This document shows positions 26,415 to 35,757 of a stretch of DNA of 64,000 nucleotides, piece after piece. The notes under the pieces were generated by a model. The model worked only from the letters and a program-made list of their open reading frames with translations. It was not told the origin of the DNA and did not search any database. Positions within the stretch are counted from its first letter, which is position 1, and every line of letters starts with the position of its first letter. The position numbers were made by a program, and so were the translations under genes. The DNA is taken from contig JAOUKT010000010.1 in assembly GCA_029882395.1 (NCBI GenBank), forward strand, positions 1-64,000. Direction: 5' to 3'. The DNA is from Gammaproteobacteria bacterium. Its GTDB lineage: Bacteria > Pseudomonadota > Gammaproteobacteria > SZUA-229.

Positions 26415-28259
26415 ATGGAAATAGAACAACTAGAAATAGCCGACTATCTTTCTCAGTGCGCACCACTGAATAAATTACAAAGCGACGAATTAAGCCAGCT
26501 TGTACACTCACTTGAAATCAGTTATAGCCGCAAAGGAGAGCGTTTATTAACTGTAGCAGACAACAACTTCACCGTGTTTTTAATACGCTCGGGTGCACTG
26601 GCTGTTTATGATGACGAACAACAGTTGTGCGGTCAATATTCGGCGGGCGAATGGGTCGGTTACAAATCGGCATTGAGTGATGGTGAAGTCACCATGTCGG
26701 TAGTGGCAGCAGAAGATAGCCTGTTGTACAGAGTACCGGCTAACCTGATCAAACAGCTGATGAAAGAATACGATTTTATCGCTGAATATTTCTCCCATCA
26801 AAAACCGCAGCGTTTACGCAGTGCCACTCAGGATATGCGCAACACAGCGGATACCCTTCTGGTGACCACCGCGGTAAAAGATCTGGTGCATGGACAGCCA
26901 TTACTGGTCGACGTAAACGATAGCATCCGTGAGGTAGCGGTTGCAATGAGCCGTGCCGGTTATACGGTAGCACTGGTCATGCAGAACGACGGCCTAAAGG
27001 GCATTGTTACCGACCGGGCCTACTGCACGAAAGTGATAGCCAGAGATTTTTCGGCCGATAAAAAAATCAGTGAGATCATGACGCATGAGCCACTGACTAT
27101 CGATGCCAGTCGCGCCGGTTCAGAAGCCTTGCTGATGATGGCTCAGCACAACATCCGTCATATTCCGGTGATGCAGCAAGGCCAAGTAAAAGGCGTGGTC
27201 ACCGCAACGGATTTAATCAGACAGCAAAGTCATAATTCAATTTACCTGATCAATGAAATACACCGTGCCGATGGACTGGCCGAATTGATTGTGCTTGCAA
27301 AACAAATTCCCAATACCCTGGTCAGCCTGGTAGATAATAGTTTGACAGCTTTTGATATCGGCAACTTGATCAGCTCAATGGGTGAGGCCATAATTCAACG
27401 CTTAATCAAACTGGCGCAGAGTGAGATTGGACAGGCACCGGTAAAATATGCCTGGATAATTGCCGGCTCGATGGCGAGAAATGAACAGACTGCGGTATCC
27501 GATCAGGACAACGCGCTGATACTGGCAGATGATTATAACGAAAAGCTGCATGGGCAGTATTTTAAAGCCTTAAGCACGTTTGTCTGTGACGGACTGAATG
27601 AATGCGGTTACGTCTACTGCCCGGGTGATGTCATGGCCACCAATAGTAAATGGCGTCAACCGCAGGCCGTCTGGAAGGGCTATTTCGAACACTGGATCAA
27701 TCAGCCTGAACCCAAAGCATTGATGTATGCCAGTATCTTTTTTGATTTGCGCTGTGTGTTTGGCGAGGCAGCGTTATTAGAAGAAGTAAGAAAAGATATG
27801 CTGGCGAAAACAAAAGGTAACGCCTTGTTCCTGAGCAATCTAATGGCAAATGCCTTAAAGTTAAGGCCGCCCTTAGGATTGTTCAGAAATTTTGTGCTGG
27901 AAGACACCGGTCATGAAGACAAAGCGCTGGATATGAAAAAGCGCGGTGTCGTACCAATCATCGACCTGGCCAGAGTATATGCATTATCTGCTGGTGCATC
28001 CGCCGTCAATACACAAGAGCGCCTCGAGCAAGCCAGTGAAACTGGCGAGCTGAGCAAAGAAGGCATGAGTGATTTAAAAGACGCGCTGGAATTCATATCA
28101 ACCGTGAGATTGCAGCACCAGTCATTGCAATCGAAAAACAATGATGAAGTGGATAATTATGTCTCGCCTGATATGTTGTCACCGCTGGAAAGAAGGCACC
28201 TGAAAGACGCCTTCGATGTGGTGCGTAGCATGCAGGCAGCACTGGAACGGCGCTATTAA
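26415..28259 (+). CDS. Cyclic-nucleotide-binding/CBS/DUF294 nucleotidyltransferase-like protein
   Basis: 614-aa cytosolic regulator. Order: cNMP-binding-like domain (about 10-130), a pair of CBS domains (about 150-285, with IVTDRAYCTKVIA and GVVTATDLIRQ), then the DUF294 nucleotidyltransferase-like domain with GSMARNEQTAVSDQDNALIL at about residue 350 and its C-terminal helical part. The G-S and D-x-D residues of a GlnE/GlnD-type transferase are present, so it may modify a partner protein with a nucleotide. Such genes are regularly found next to DUF4212/ActP symporters. Its stop overlaps the exonuclease start. Confidence 0.9.
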   Translation: MEIEQLEIADYLSQCAPLNKLQSDELSQLVHSLEISYSRKGERLLTVADNNFTVFLIRSGALAVYDDEQQLCGQYSAGEWVGYKSALSDGEVTMSVVAAEDSLLYRVPANLIKQLMKEYDFIAEYFSHQKPQRLRSATQDMRNTADTLLVTTAVKDLVHGQPLLVDVNDSIREVAVAMSRAGYTVALVMQNDGLKGIVTDRAYCTKVIARDFSADKKISEIMTHEPLTIDASRAGSEALLMMAQHNIRHIPVMQQGQVKGVVTATDLIRQQSHNSIYLINEIHRADGLAELIVLAKQIPNTLVSLVDNSLTAFDIGNLISSMGEAIIQRLIKLAQSEIGQAPVKYAWIIAGSMARNEQTAVSDQDNALILADDYNEKLHGQYFKALSTFVCDGLNECGYVYCPGDVMATNSKWRQPQAVWKGYFEHWINQPEPKALMYASIFFDLRCVFGEAALLEEVRKDMLAKTKGNALFLSNLMANALKLRPPLGLFRNFVLEDTGHEDKALDMKKRGVVPIIDLARVYALSAGASAVNTQERLEQASETGELSKEGMSDLKDALEFISTVRLQHQSLQSKNNDEVDNYVSPDMLSPLERRHLKDAFDVVRSMQAALERRY

Positions 28260-28948
28260 TGAAAGCCCTGTTTAAAATTTTTCCCAGAGACATAGTAAGA
28301 AAACTGATCGTAAAAAACGTAAAAGACAGTGCCTTCAGGGAGTATCTAAAACATAAAATCCCCTCAAGAAAAGATCAGCTCAATAAGCTGGAATTTATAG
28401 CGCTGGACTTTGAAACAACCGGTCTTGATGTAAATAAAGATCAGATACTAAGTATTGGCTACACTGTCATTAAAAGTAAACGCATAGTTTTGGCTGAGAG
28501 TGACTACCAGGTAATCCGCCAACAGGAAAATCTTCAAAGTGATAATGTCGCCATACACAAAATAACCGATTCAGAAGCTAGCCAGGGTCTTGAACTGAAA
28601 CAATGTTTTGATCAATTATTATTGAAAATGTCCGGTAAAGTGCTGCTGGCACATCATGCGGATATAGAGCTTGGTTTTTTAAACGCAGCCTGCAAGCAAT
28701 TTTACGGCCATCAGCTGCCCGTCAGAGTAGTGGATACAATGGCACTGGAAAAAAAACGCCTGCAGCGCCGCCATGCCGGAATCAAACCAAACCAGTTAAG
28801 GTTGTTCAATATCAGAAAAGCCTATGGTCTGCCCAGGTACAATGCTCACAATGCACTGGAGGACGCGATAGCTACTGCTGAAGTATTTCTGGTGATGATC
28901 AATAGGCACTGTGGAGAGAAGAAATGCAGCTTGCAGGAGTTTTTGTAG
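28259..28948 (+). CDS. 3'-5' exonuclease, DEDDh (DnaQ-like) family
   Basis: 229 aa. Exo I motif FIALDFETTGLD (D50, E52), exo II AHHADIELGFLN, and exo III HNALEDAIATAEVF with the H and D of the DEDDh group. It resembles stand-alone DnaQ/PolC-type exonucleases, not the Pol III epsilon subunit. The ATG overlaps the upstream stop (TAATG), so it is translationally coupled to the DUF294 gene, a pairing common in this symporter cluster. Its biological substrate is unknown. Confidence 0.9.
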   Translation: MKALFKIFPRDIVRKLIVKNVKDSAFREYLKHKIPSRKDQLNKLEFIALDFETTGLDVNKDQILSIGYTVIKSKRIVLAESDYQVIRQQENLQSDNVAIHKITDSEASQGLELKQCFDQLLLKMSGKVLLAHHADIELGFLNAACKQFYGHQLPVRVVDTMALEKKRLQRRHAGIKPNQLRLFNIRKAYGLPRYNAHNALEDAIATAEVFLVMINRHCGEKKCSLQEFL

Positions 28949-29076
28949 GCGTATAACTTATAAAAAAAATTTGAAGCGGTTTTAAGAGTGTACGCGAGTT
29001 GAGAATATGATAATTTTCTGTCACAGGCAGGCAGCGGCAATCTATAACAAAATATCAAATGAACAGGAATAAAAAA

Positions 29077-29958
29077 ATGCAATCATCTCAGGCGGGCATA
29101 CTGGCCGACAATACCAAACAAGCACGATACCTGTTTTTTTCAATCGCATCGATGGCTGAGATTGAAGAGGCTTTAGTCGCATTGAATCAACACGTCGACT
29201 GTGAAAAGACGGTGATCGGTTTTGGGCAGTCTTTGACTGAAGCAATGGGTAAAACCGTTGCCGGTTTATCGACTATGCCAGCACAAAGCACGAATGGAAT
29301 CGAGATTCCGTCGACCCCGGCGGCATTATGGTGCTGGTTGCGCGGTGATGATCGCGGTGAATTATTGCACCGTTCACTGCAGATTGAAGAGCTGCTGGCA
29401 CCGGCTTTTGTGTTAAATGATGTGATTGATTCGTTTATGTATGACCAGAGTCGCGACCTCAGTGGTTATGAGGATGGCACTGAAAATCCGCAAGGCGATG
29501 AAGCCATTGCTGCTGCCATTGTTCAGGGTCAGGGAGCAGGTTTGGATGGTGGCAGTTTTGTGGCTGTGCAACAGTGGCTGCATGATTTTGACTCACTGCA
29601 GTCGATGACAACGGAGCAGCGTGATGATGTGATCGGGCGGCATATCAGTGATAACGAAGAATTTGACGAAGCACCAGAGTCTGCCCATGTTAAGCGCGCT
29701 GCGCAGGAAAGTTTTGAGCCAGAAGCGTTTCTGCTGAGGCGTTCGCTGCCATGGTTAGATGGCATGCAGGCGGGCCTGGTATTTGTTGCCTTTGCTAAAT
29801 CGTTCGATGCCTTCGAGGCGGTTCTTAATCGAATGCTAGGCCACGAGGACAAAATCAGTGATGCCTTGTTCAGTTTTACCCGGCCGGTCAGCGGCGCCTA
29901 TTTCTGGTGCCCGCCGGTGAGCAATGGCAGGCTGGATCTGAGTGCGCTCGGTCTTTAA
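29077..29958 (+). CDS. Dyp-type heme peroxidase
   Basis: About 293 aa from the ATG at 29077 (AGGA eight bases ahead; an ATG at 29059 is in frame). The signature GYEDGTENPQGD holds the distal catalytic aspartate, and the proximal heme histidine is probably in SAHVKRAA. No Tat or Sec signal, so it is the cytosolic YfeX-like type. It reduces peroxides using dyes or unknown natural donors. Monocistronic, between the exonuclease gene and convergent yaaA, which also acts in peroxide stress. Confidence 0.9.
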   Translation: MQSSQAGILADNTKQARYLFFSIASMAEIEEALVALNQHVDCEKTVIGFGQSLTEAMGKTVAGLSTMPAQSTNGIEIPSTPAALWCWLRGDDRGELLHRSLQIEELLAPAFVLNDVIDSFMYDQSRDLSGYEDGTENPQGDEAIAAAIVQGQGAGLDGGSFVAVQQWLHDFDSLQSMTTEQRDDVIGRHISDNEEFDEAPESAHVKRAAQESFEPEAFLLRRSLPWLDGMQAGLVFVAFAKSFDAFEAVLNRMLGHEDKISDALFSFTRPVSGAYFWCPPVSNGRLDLSALGL

Positions 29959-30085
29959 GCCTTGTCGGCCGTTAACGGCCGAGTAGCGAACGCCTGTGAC
30001 CAGGCATTGACCGCCGCTTCAGCTCAATGCGGTTTGAATAAATGAGAGCCGCGCTTTATTGAGTGGCTGCCGGCTATGGCGCATG

Positions 30086-30856
30086 TTATTGCCGTCTGGT
30101 GAATACCCAGTTGTTGCCCTTGCTGGCCTTTTGGTTAAATGTATAACCTTCTTCATCAAAGGCTTTAATATCGTCAGGCTTGGATAACTGGTTTTGAATA
30201 ATATAGCGGCTTAACAGTCCGCGGGCTTTTTTGGCATAGATGCCAATCATTTTATATTCGCCGTTTTTATACTCTTTGAACGCGGGCGTAATAATCTCAG
30301 CATTGATGGCTTTGGTTTTTACTGATTTAAAATATTCATTGGAAGCAAGGTTAATTAAATGCTGTGATTTACTGGCTTTTAATTGTTTGTTGATGGCATC
30401 GGTAATGATGCTGCCCCAGAATTCATAGAGGTTTTTGCCGCGTTCATTATCAAGCCTTGTACCCATTTCAAGCCGATACGGAAACATTAAATCAAGTGGT
30501 CGCAGCAAACCGTACAAGCCAGACAGCATACGGAAATGTTTCTGTGCAAACTTGATGTCAGCAGAAGAAAAGCTGTCCGCATCTAGGCCGGTATAAACAT
30601 CGCCTTTAAAAGCAAACATCGCCTGTTTGGCATTATCAGTGCTCAGCGGTAACGACCAGTCGGCATAACGATCAAAATTAAGCTCTGCCAGTTTCATGCT
30701 CAGGTGCATAAGCTCGGCAATGTCCATCGCTGAAAACTGACGCAGGCGATCGATTAAGATTTGTGAGTGTTCCAGAAACTCTGGCATGCTGCTGGTTTTG
30801 GTTTTAGCTGGGGTGTCGTAGTCGAGTTTTTTAGCCGGTGAAACAACGATTAGCAT
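30086..30856 (-). CDS. yaaA: Peroxide stress protein YaaA (DUF328/UPF0246)
   Basis: 256 aa, full length. MLIVVSPAKKLDY, FKGDVYTGLDADSF, LSGLYGLLRPLDLMFPYRLEMGT, FWGSIITDAIN and the final KGNNWVFTRRQ are family landmarks. E. coli YaaA lowers free iron during hydrogen-peroxide stress and has a DNA-binding fold. The heptamer array starts 54 bases upstream of its start codon, so the repeat lies in or near its promoter region. Confidence 0.95.
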   Translation of the reverse strand: MLIVVSPAKKLDYDTPAKTKTSSMPEFLEHSQILIDRLRQFSAMDIAELMHLSMKLAELNFDRYADWSLPLSTDNAKQAMFAFKGDVYTGLDADSFSSADIKFAQKHFRMLSGLYGLLRPLDLMFPYRLEMGTRLDNERGKNLYEFWGSIITDAINKQLKASKSQHLINLASNEYFKSVKTKAINAEIITPAFKEYKNGEYKMIGIYAKKARGLLSRYIIQNQLSKPDDIKAFDEEGYTFNQKASKGNNWVFTRRQ

Positions 30857-30910
30857 ATTTCTATTTCCGCGATTGGTTTGTTGGTTGCATTGATTATAAC
30901 AAAGTTAACG

Positions 30911-31090
30911 AGTCTTAAGTCCAAAGTCCAAAGTCCAAAGTCCAAAGTCCAAAGTCCAAAGTCCAAAGTCCAAAGTCCAAAGTCCAAAGTCCAAAGTCCA
31001 AAGTCCAAAGTCCAAAGTCCAAAGTCCAAAGTCCAAAGTCCAAAGTCTTAAGTCTTAATTCTTAAGTGTCAAGTCTCAAGTCAAAAGTCC
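30911..31090. repeat. Heptamer tandem array 2 (18 perfect copies)
   Basis: Eighteen exact copies of AGTCCAA (30918-31043) are flanked by variant units: AGTCTTA before, and AGTCTTA, AGTCTTA, ATTCTTA, AGTGTCA, AGTCTCA, AGTCAAA after. The variant edges and uniform centre are what recent expansion by slippage from a degenerate core would leave. It lies between yaaA and the nitroreductase gene. Confidence 0.97.
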
Positions 31091-31138
31091 TGTTGCCGGG
31101 CTTGCGGCGATTGACTTCGGACCTATCCCTGCATGCTG

Positions 31139-31804
31139 TCAATCGAAAAAGCGGGTGAAAGCCTCGACTTTTTCGCGGCTGGTGCGGTAGCTGTTCACCA
31201 GTGCGCTTTTATCCTCGTAGCCCAGGGCCATGCCGCAGAGCAGAACACTGTCGTTAGCGTAGCCTAACTGCTGTTTTACAATCTCGGGGTAATCAGCAAG
31301 TGCCGCTTGCGGACAGGTGGCGAGTCCTTCTGCCTGGGCGCTGAGCATTAGAGACTGTAAGAACATGCCGTAATCGAGATAGGAGCCGGCTTGCATGACG
31401 GGGTCAAGAAAAAACAAAAGCATCACAGGGGCATCAAAGGCGCGGAAGTTTTTTGCCCACTGGTCTAACTGTTTTTGTTTGTCGTCGCGTTTAATGTCCA
31501 GCGTTTTATACATTTGCAAACCACAGGCCCGGCGACGATCTTTATAAGGCGACTGCCATTCTAACGGGTAGTATTGATAATCGGCATGGGCTTTATCACC
31601 GTTACGAAAAGCGGTTTCGAGTTTTGTCTGTAATTCTTCTTTCTGTTTGCCACTAACAACTGCAACCTGCCAGGGTTGTGTGTTGGTTCCCGAGGGTGCA
31701 TGCGAGGCGTTAGCCAGTATTTTTTCTATCAGCGATCTGTCGACCGTTTTTTGGAGAAAAGCACGGGTTGATTTTCTTTCCAGCAGAGCGTCAGTAACGT
31801 TCAT
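31139..31804 (-). CDS. Nitroreductase family protein
   Basis: 221-aa FMN-dependent oxidoreductase. LLERKSTRAFLQKTVDRSLIE and ASHAPSGTNTQPWQVAVVSG are the FMN-binding start of the family; LGYANDSVLLCGMALGYED near the end also fits. It begins 16 bases after glcF, suggesting it is the last gene of the glcDEF operon. Its physiological substrate is unknown; quinone or nitroaromatic reduction is the usual activity in vitro. Confidence 0.88.
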   Translation of the reverse strand: MNVTDALLERKSTRAFLQKTVDRSLIEKILANASHAPSGTNTQPWQVAVVSGKQKEELQTKLETAFRNGDKAHADYQYYPLEWQSPYKDRRRACGLQMYKTLDIKRDDKQKQLDQWAKNFRAFDAPVMLLFFLDPVMQAGSYLDYGMFLQSLMLSAQAEGLATCPQAALADYPEIVKQQLGYANDSVLLCGMALGYEDKSALVNSYRTSREKVEAFTRFFD

Positions 31805-31820
31805 GAGTGTTCCTGTTAAA

Positions 31821-33032
31821 TTAATTAGTGTCGAGTAATTCGATCCAGTGTTTCACCGCTGTCTGGGTGCCAGAGCTGAGGTGGTGCAGGCAACCGATAT
31901 TGGCGGTTGCGATAAGGTCGGGCTTGTTTTCCTGCAGAGACTTGATTTTATTGGCTTTCAGTTGCTGGCTGATTGCAGGTTGTAATATTGAGTAAGTACC
32001 CGCTGAACCGCAGCACAGGTGGCCATCCGAAATAGTATTTAATGTGAACCCGGCTCTCGACAAAATACCTTCGACCACGCCGTTTATTTTTTGCGCATGT
32101 TGCAAGGTGCAGGGCGAATGAAATGAAATGGTTTGTCTGGCTGTTATCTGTAACGGGCTTAAATCTTCAGTGGCGATGATTTCAGACAGGTCTTTGCAGT
32201 GCTGACTAATCACCCTGGCTTTATCGGCATATTCAGCATCGTGACGAAGTATATAACCGTAGTCTTTGACCATGGCACCGCAGCCGCTGGCTGTTATCAC
32301 AATGGCTTCGGCTTCAGCTGACTCAATCAATGGCCACCATTGGTCAATATTTTGTTTGATAAAAACACTTGCAGTGTCTTCATCATCCAGGTGCTGATTG
32401 ACCGCGCCGCAGCATTGAGCCAGCGGTTTGTTAATGAGCTCAATGCCGAGTTTGCCGAGCACCCTCGATGTGGCAGCGTTGATGGATGGGCTGAGTGAGG
32501 GTTGTACGCAGCCATTGAGAATCAGCATTTTTCGTTTTTGTGAGCGTTTGCTCCACTCGGTGTTTCCGGTGATATCCGGTATCGTTTGTTTTAATTTTTT
32601 GGGCAACAGGGGCTTAAACAAGCGGCCCAAAGCCATCGCGGCGGAAAACCGCTTTGGATAGGGCAGTAGCGAGCGCAATAGCTGTCGTATTAACCTGACA
32701 GCTAACGGCCGTCGGACTTTTTGATCGACCAGATGACGGCCAATTTCAAGCAAATGTGAATAATCGACACCAGAGGGGCAGGTGGTCTCACACGAGCGGC
32801 AAACAAGGCAGCGGTCAAGGTGCTGCTGGGTTTTCTGACTGACCTCGTTACCTTCAAGCAATTGTTTAATCAGATAGATGCGGCCACGGGGCGAGTCGAG
32901 TTCATCGCCTAATAACTGATAGGTGGGGCAGGTTGCGGTACAAAAACCACAGTGTACGCAGCTGCGCAAAATCTCTTCGGCACGCTGACCGCTTAAAGAC
33001 TGATTGTATTCGGGGCTGATTTTGGTTTGCAT
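31821..33032 (-). CDS. glcF: Glycolate oxidase iron-sulfur subunit
   Basis: 403 aa. Two ferredoxin-type clusters: CVHCGFCTATCPTY (about 26-39) and CLVCRSCETTCPSG (about 80-93), then two CCG-type domains (QCCGAVNQH and LCCGSAG). GlcF passes electrons from the flavin subunits GlcD/GlcE to the quinone pool. It starts three bases after the glcE stop, within glcD-glcE-glcF. Confidence 0.95.
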   Translation of the reverse strand: MQTKISPEYNQSLSGQRAEEILRSCVHCGFCTATCPTYQLLGDELDSPRGRIYLIKQLLEGNEVSQKTQQHLDRCLVCRSCETTCPSGVDYSHLLEIGRHLVDQKVRRPLAVRLIRQLLRSLLPYPKRFSAAMALGRLFKPLLPKKLKQTIPDITGNTEWSKRSQKRKMLILNGCVQPSLSPSINAATSRVLGKLGIELINKPLAQCCGAVNQHLDDEDTASVFIKQNIDQWWPLIESAEAEAIVITASGCGAMVKDYGYILRHDAEYADKARVISQHCKDLSEIIATEDLSPLQITARQTISFHSPCTLQHAQKINGVVEGILSRAGFTLNTISDGHLCCGSAGTYSILQPAISQQLKANKIKSLQENKPDLIATANIGCLHHLSSGTQTAVKHWIELLDTN

Positions 33033-33035
33033 GGC

Positions 33036-34118
33036 TTATAACTCTTTATACAGACGGCCGGGGTTTAGAATGCCGGCAGGATCAAAAGCTTTATTCAGGC
33101 GCTGGTGCAGCGAATGCATGCCAGGGGCAAGTGGCTGAAAATATTCGGTTGCCTGAGGGTAGTTCTTATAAGCCGTGACATGGCCGCCGAGCGTGCGGGC
33201 TGTATCCCTTAACTGTTGAATGGGTAAATCTGTTTTCAGCCAGCGTAATGCGCCGCCCCATTCGATCAGCTGCTCACCGCCTGGCTCGATGTCCTCTGCG
33301 GTGGCCGGCAATGACAAGCGGGCTATCGATTGCGAGGTATCAAAAAATGCATGCTGTTGTTCTGTTATCGATGTCCAGAATGCCTTGCTGTCGGCTATTT
33401 CAGTGGCATTTATCTTTTGGCTAATGGCCTGGCTGGCGGATAGACAGTTCATTTCGCTGCTGTTGAGGCGGATATAAAGATGGCCGTCGAGATAAACGCT
33501 GGCGCTGATCGGCCAGTTCTGGGCTGACAATGCATTTATATTCTTAATCGCAGAGTTGATGTGCTGCTGGCTTTTTATGGTGATTTCGGTCTGTGCTAGC
33601 GGCAGCACTTTTAAAGACACTTCCAGTATTAGGCCTAATGTGCCGTAAGCGCCAGCCATCAGTCGCGAGGCATCGTAACCGGCCACATTTTTCATCACCT
33701 GACCACCAAATTGCATATCATCACCCTTGCCATTAATGATGCGCGAACCGAGAACAAAATCGCGTGCGGCACCTGAATACGCTCGGGCCGGGCCGGATAA
33801 ATTGCAGGCAATGGTGCCGCCGATAGTGGCGCTATCGGCAAATGACGGCGGCTCAAACGGCAGACTTTGATTGTTTTCTGCCAGCGCCTGTTTAATCTCA
33901 TGGAGCGTGGTGCCGCTACGGGCGGTAATTACCAGTTCACTGGCGTCGTAACTGATGATGCCGGTATGCTCTGCGGTTGAGATATTTATCGAAGCCTGCG
34001 AGTCTGGGGGCGCATTGCCGATGAAAGCTTTGCTGTTACCGCCTTCAATGCGGCAATGCGTTTTGTTTTTATAGGCGGCTAATATCTGCGCCTGTAGATC
34101 GTTTGTTAGATTGTTCAT
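33036..34118 (-). CDS. glcE: Glycolate oxidase FAD-binding subunit
   Basis: 360 aa. An FAD-binding type-4 domain: FEPPSFADSATIGGTIACNLSGPARAYSGAARDF with FVLGSRIINGKGD, then VMKNVAGYDASRLMAGAYGTLG. The C-terminus HQRLNKAFDPAGILNPGRL matches the family. It is the second flavoprotein of the GlcDEF complex that oxidises glycolate to glyoxylate at the membrane. It begins seven bases downstream of glcD. Confidence 0.94.
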   Translation of the reverse strand: MNNLTNDLQAQILAAYKNKTHCRIEGGNSKAFIGNAPPDSQASINISTAEHTGIISYDASELVITARSGTTLHEIKQALAENNQSLPFEPPSFADSATIGGTIACNLSGPARAYSGAARDFVLGSRIINGKGDDMQFGGQVMKNVAGYDASRLMAGAYGTLGLILEVSLKVLPLAQTEITIKSQQHINSAIKNINALSAQNWPISASVYLDGHLYIRLNSSEMNCLSASQAISQKINATEIADSKAFWTSITEQQHAFFDTSQSIARLSLPATAEDIEPGGEQLIEWGGALRWLKTDLPIQQLRDTARTLGGHVTAYKNYPQATEYFQPLAPGMHSLHQRLNKAFDPAGILNPGRLYKEL

Positions 34119-34124
34119 AATAAT

Positions 34125-35591
34125 TTAAAAACGTGGTAGTTCAGGATGAGGCAGTTTGCCTTCGTGGACATGCATGGCGCCCAGTTCGGCGCAGCGATGC
34201 AGGGTCGGTACCGCTTTGCCGGGGTTTAATAAACCGGCCGGGTCGAATGCCGCTTTTATGGCATGAAATTGTGACAATTCAGCGGTTTTGAATTGCACAC
34301 ACATCTGGTCAATTTTTTCGATACCGACCCCGTGCTCGCCGGTAATGGTGCCACCGGCTGCTACGCAGGCTTCGAGAATCTTGGCACCAAATTCTTCGGT
34401 GCGTTCGAGTTCGCCTTCAATATTGGCATCATAAAGAATCAGCGGGTGCATATTGCCATCACCGGCATGAAAAACATTGGCCACCGGCAACTCATATTCT
34501 TTAGATAAGTCGGCAATGCGTTTTAAAATATTCGCCAGCTCCCGGCGCGGAATGGTGCCGTCCATGCAGTAATAATCTGGCGCCATTCGGCCCACGGCAG
34601 GGAAGGCTGATTTGCGCCCCTGCCAGAATTTTGCGCGCTCGGTGTCATCTTTGGCCAGCCGGGTCTCGCTAGCACCACTTTCAAGCAGCACTTTTTCTGC
34701 TAAGGGTATCAGCTCGTCGACTTCGATTGTATTGCCGTCGAGTTCACACAATAAAATGGCTTCAGCATCAAGCGGGTAGTCGGCATGAATGAAGTCTTCA
34801 GCGGCTTTAATGGCGAGTTTGTCCATCATTTCGAGGCCGGCAGGGATAATGCCGGCAGAAATGATATTAGCCACAGCATTGCCGGCTTTGTAGATATCAT
34901 CGAAAGAGGCCATGATCACTTTTGCCTGTTCGGGCATGGGCAACAGTTTAACGGTAATGTCGACGATGATACCGAGCATGCCTTCGGAGCCAGTCATCAG
35001 CGCCAGTAAGTCATAACCGGGGCTGTCGAGGGCCTCGCTGCCGATAGTAAGCCGCTCGCCCTCGACGGTGACGATATCCAGTTTTAGAATATTGTGCACC
35101 GTGAGGCCGTATTTTAAACAATGCACGCCGCCCGAATTCTCTGCCACGTTGCCGCCTATGGTGCAGGCGATCTGTGAAGAGGGATCCGGTGCGTAGTAAA
35201 GACCGTGTGGTTTGGCGGCTTCTGAAATCGCCAGATTGCGAACGCCGGGCTGTACATTGGCAGTACGGGCTAAGGGGTCAATATCGAGTATCTGTTTAAA
35301 TTTAGCCAGGCTCAGTAAAACACTGTCTGCCATTGGCAAGGCGCCGCCGGATAAGCCGGTACCGGCACCACGCGCAATCACGGCAACCTGATGTTGATGG
35401 CAGAGTTTCATGATTTGCTGAATCTGCTCAATGCTACTGGGTAAAACCACCAATAACGGAGTTTGACGATAGGCTGAGAGGCCATCGCATTCGTAGGGGT
35501 GCAAGTCTTCCTGTTCCGAGAGAATAGCGTCAGCGGGCAGTATCTGCATCAAAGCCGGTAAAATGGTCTGTTTAATGGTATCTATCTGCAA
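34125..35591 (-). CDS. glcD: Glycolate oxidase FAD subunit
   Basis: 488 aa. FAD-binding type-4 domain (VIARGAGTGLSGGALP, CTIGGNVAENSGGVHCLKYG), then the FAD-linked oxidase C-terminal domain with VFHAGDGNMHPLI, GTITGEHGVGIEK and KAAFDPAGLLNPGK. Main catalytic subunit for glycolate to glyoxylate. First gene of the minus-strand operon glcD-glcE-glcF-nitroreductase. No glcC regulator is adjacent. A D-lactate dehydrogenase activity cannot be excluded. Confidence 0.94.
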   Translation of the reverse strand: MQIDTIKQTILPALMQILPADAILSEQEDLHPYECDGLSAYRQTPLLVVLPSSIEQIQQIMKLCHQHQVAVIARGAGTGLSGGALPMADSVLLSLAKFKQILDIDPLARTANVQPGVRNLAISEAAKPHGLYYAPDPSSQIACTIGGNVAENSGGVHCLKYGLTVHNILKLDIVTVEGERLTIGSEALDSPGYDLLALMTGSEGMLGIIVDITVKLLPMPEQAKVIMASFDDIYKAGNAVANIISAGIIPAGLEMMDKLAIKAAEDFIHADYPLDAEAILLCELDGNTIEVDELIPLAEKVLLESGASETRLAKDDTERAKFWQGRKSAFPAVGRMAPDYYCMDGTIPRRELANILKRIADLSKEYELPVANVFHAGDGNMHPLILYDANIEGELERTEEFGAKILEACVAAGGTITGEHGVGIEKIDQMCVQFKTAELSQFHAIKAAFDPAGLLNPGKAVPTLHRCAELGAMHVHEGKLPHPELPRF

Positions 35592-35757
35592 TGTTTCTGT
35601 CTCGATTAAAAGTTATGTCTGCAGGGTGGCTTAGATTAACGGGAATTTCAACTAATAACGCATAAGGTTATTATGCTGGTTGTTATAGAGGTTATCTACA
35701 CAGCAGGCTGACTGGATAAAGGCGCACTGCTGTGTATAGCATTAGCGGTACTTGGGT

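Noticed and set aside
30911-31090. CRISPR array
   Set aside because: The repeat unit is seven bases with no spacers, so it is a simple tandem repeat.
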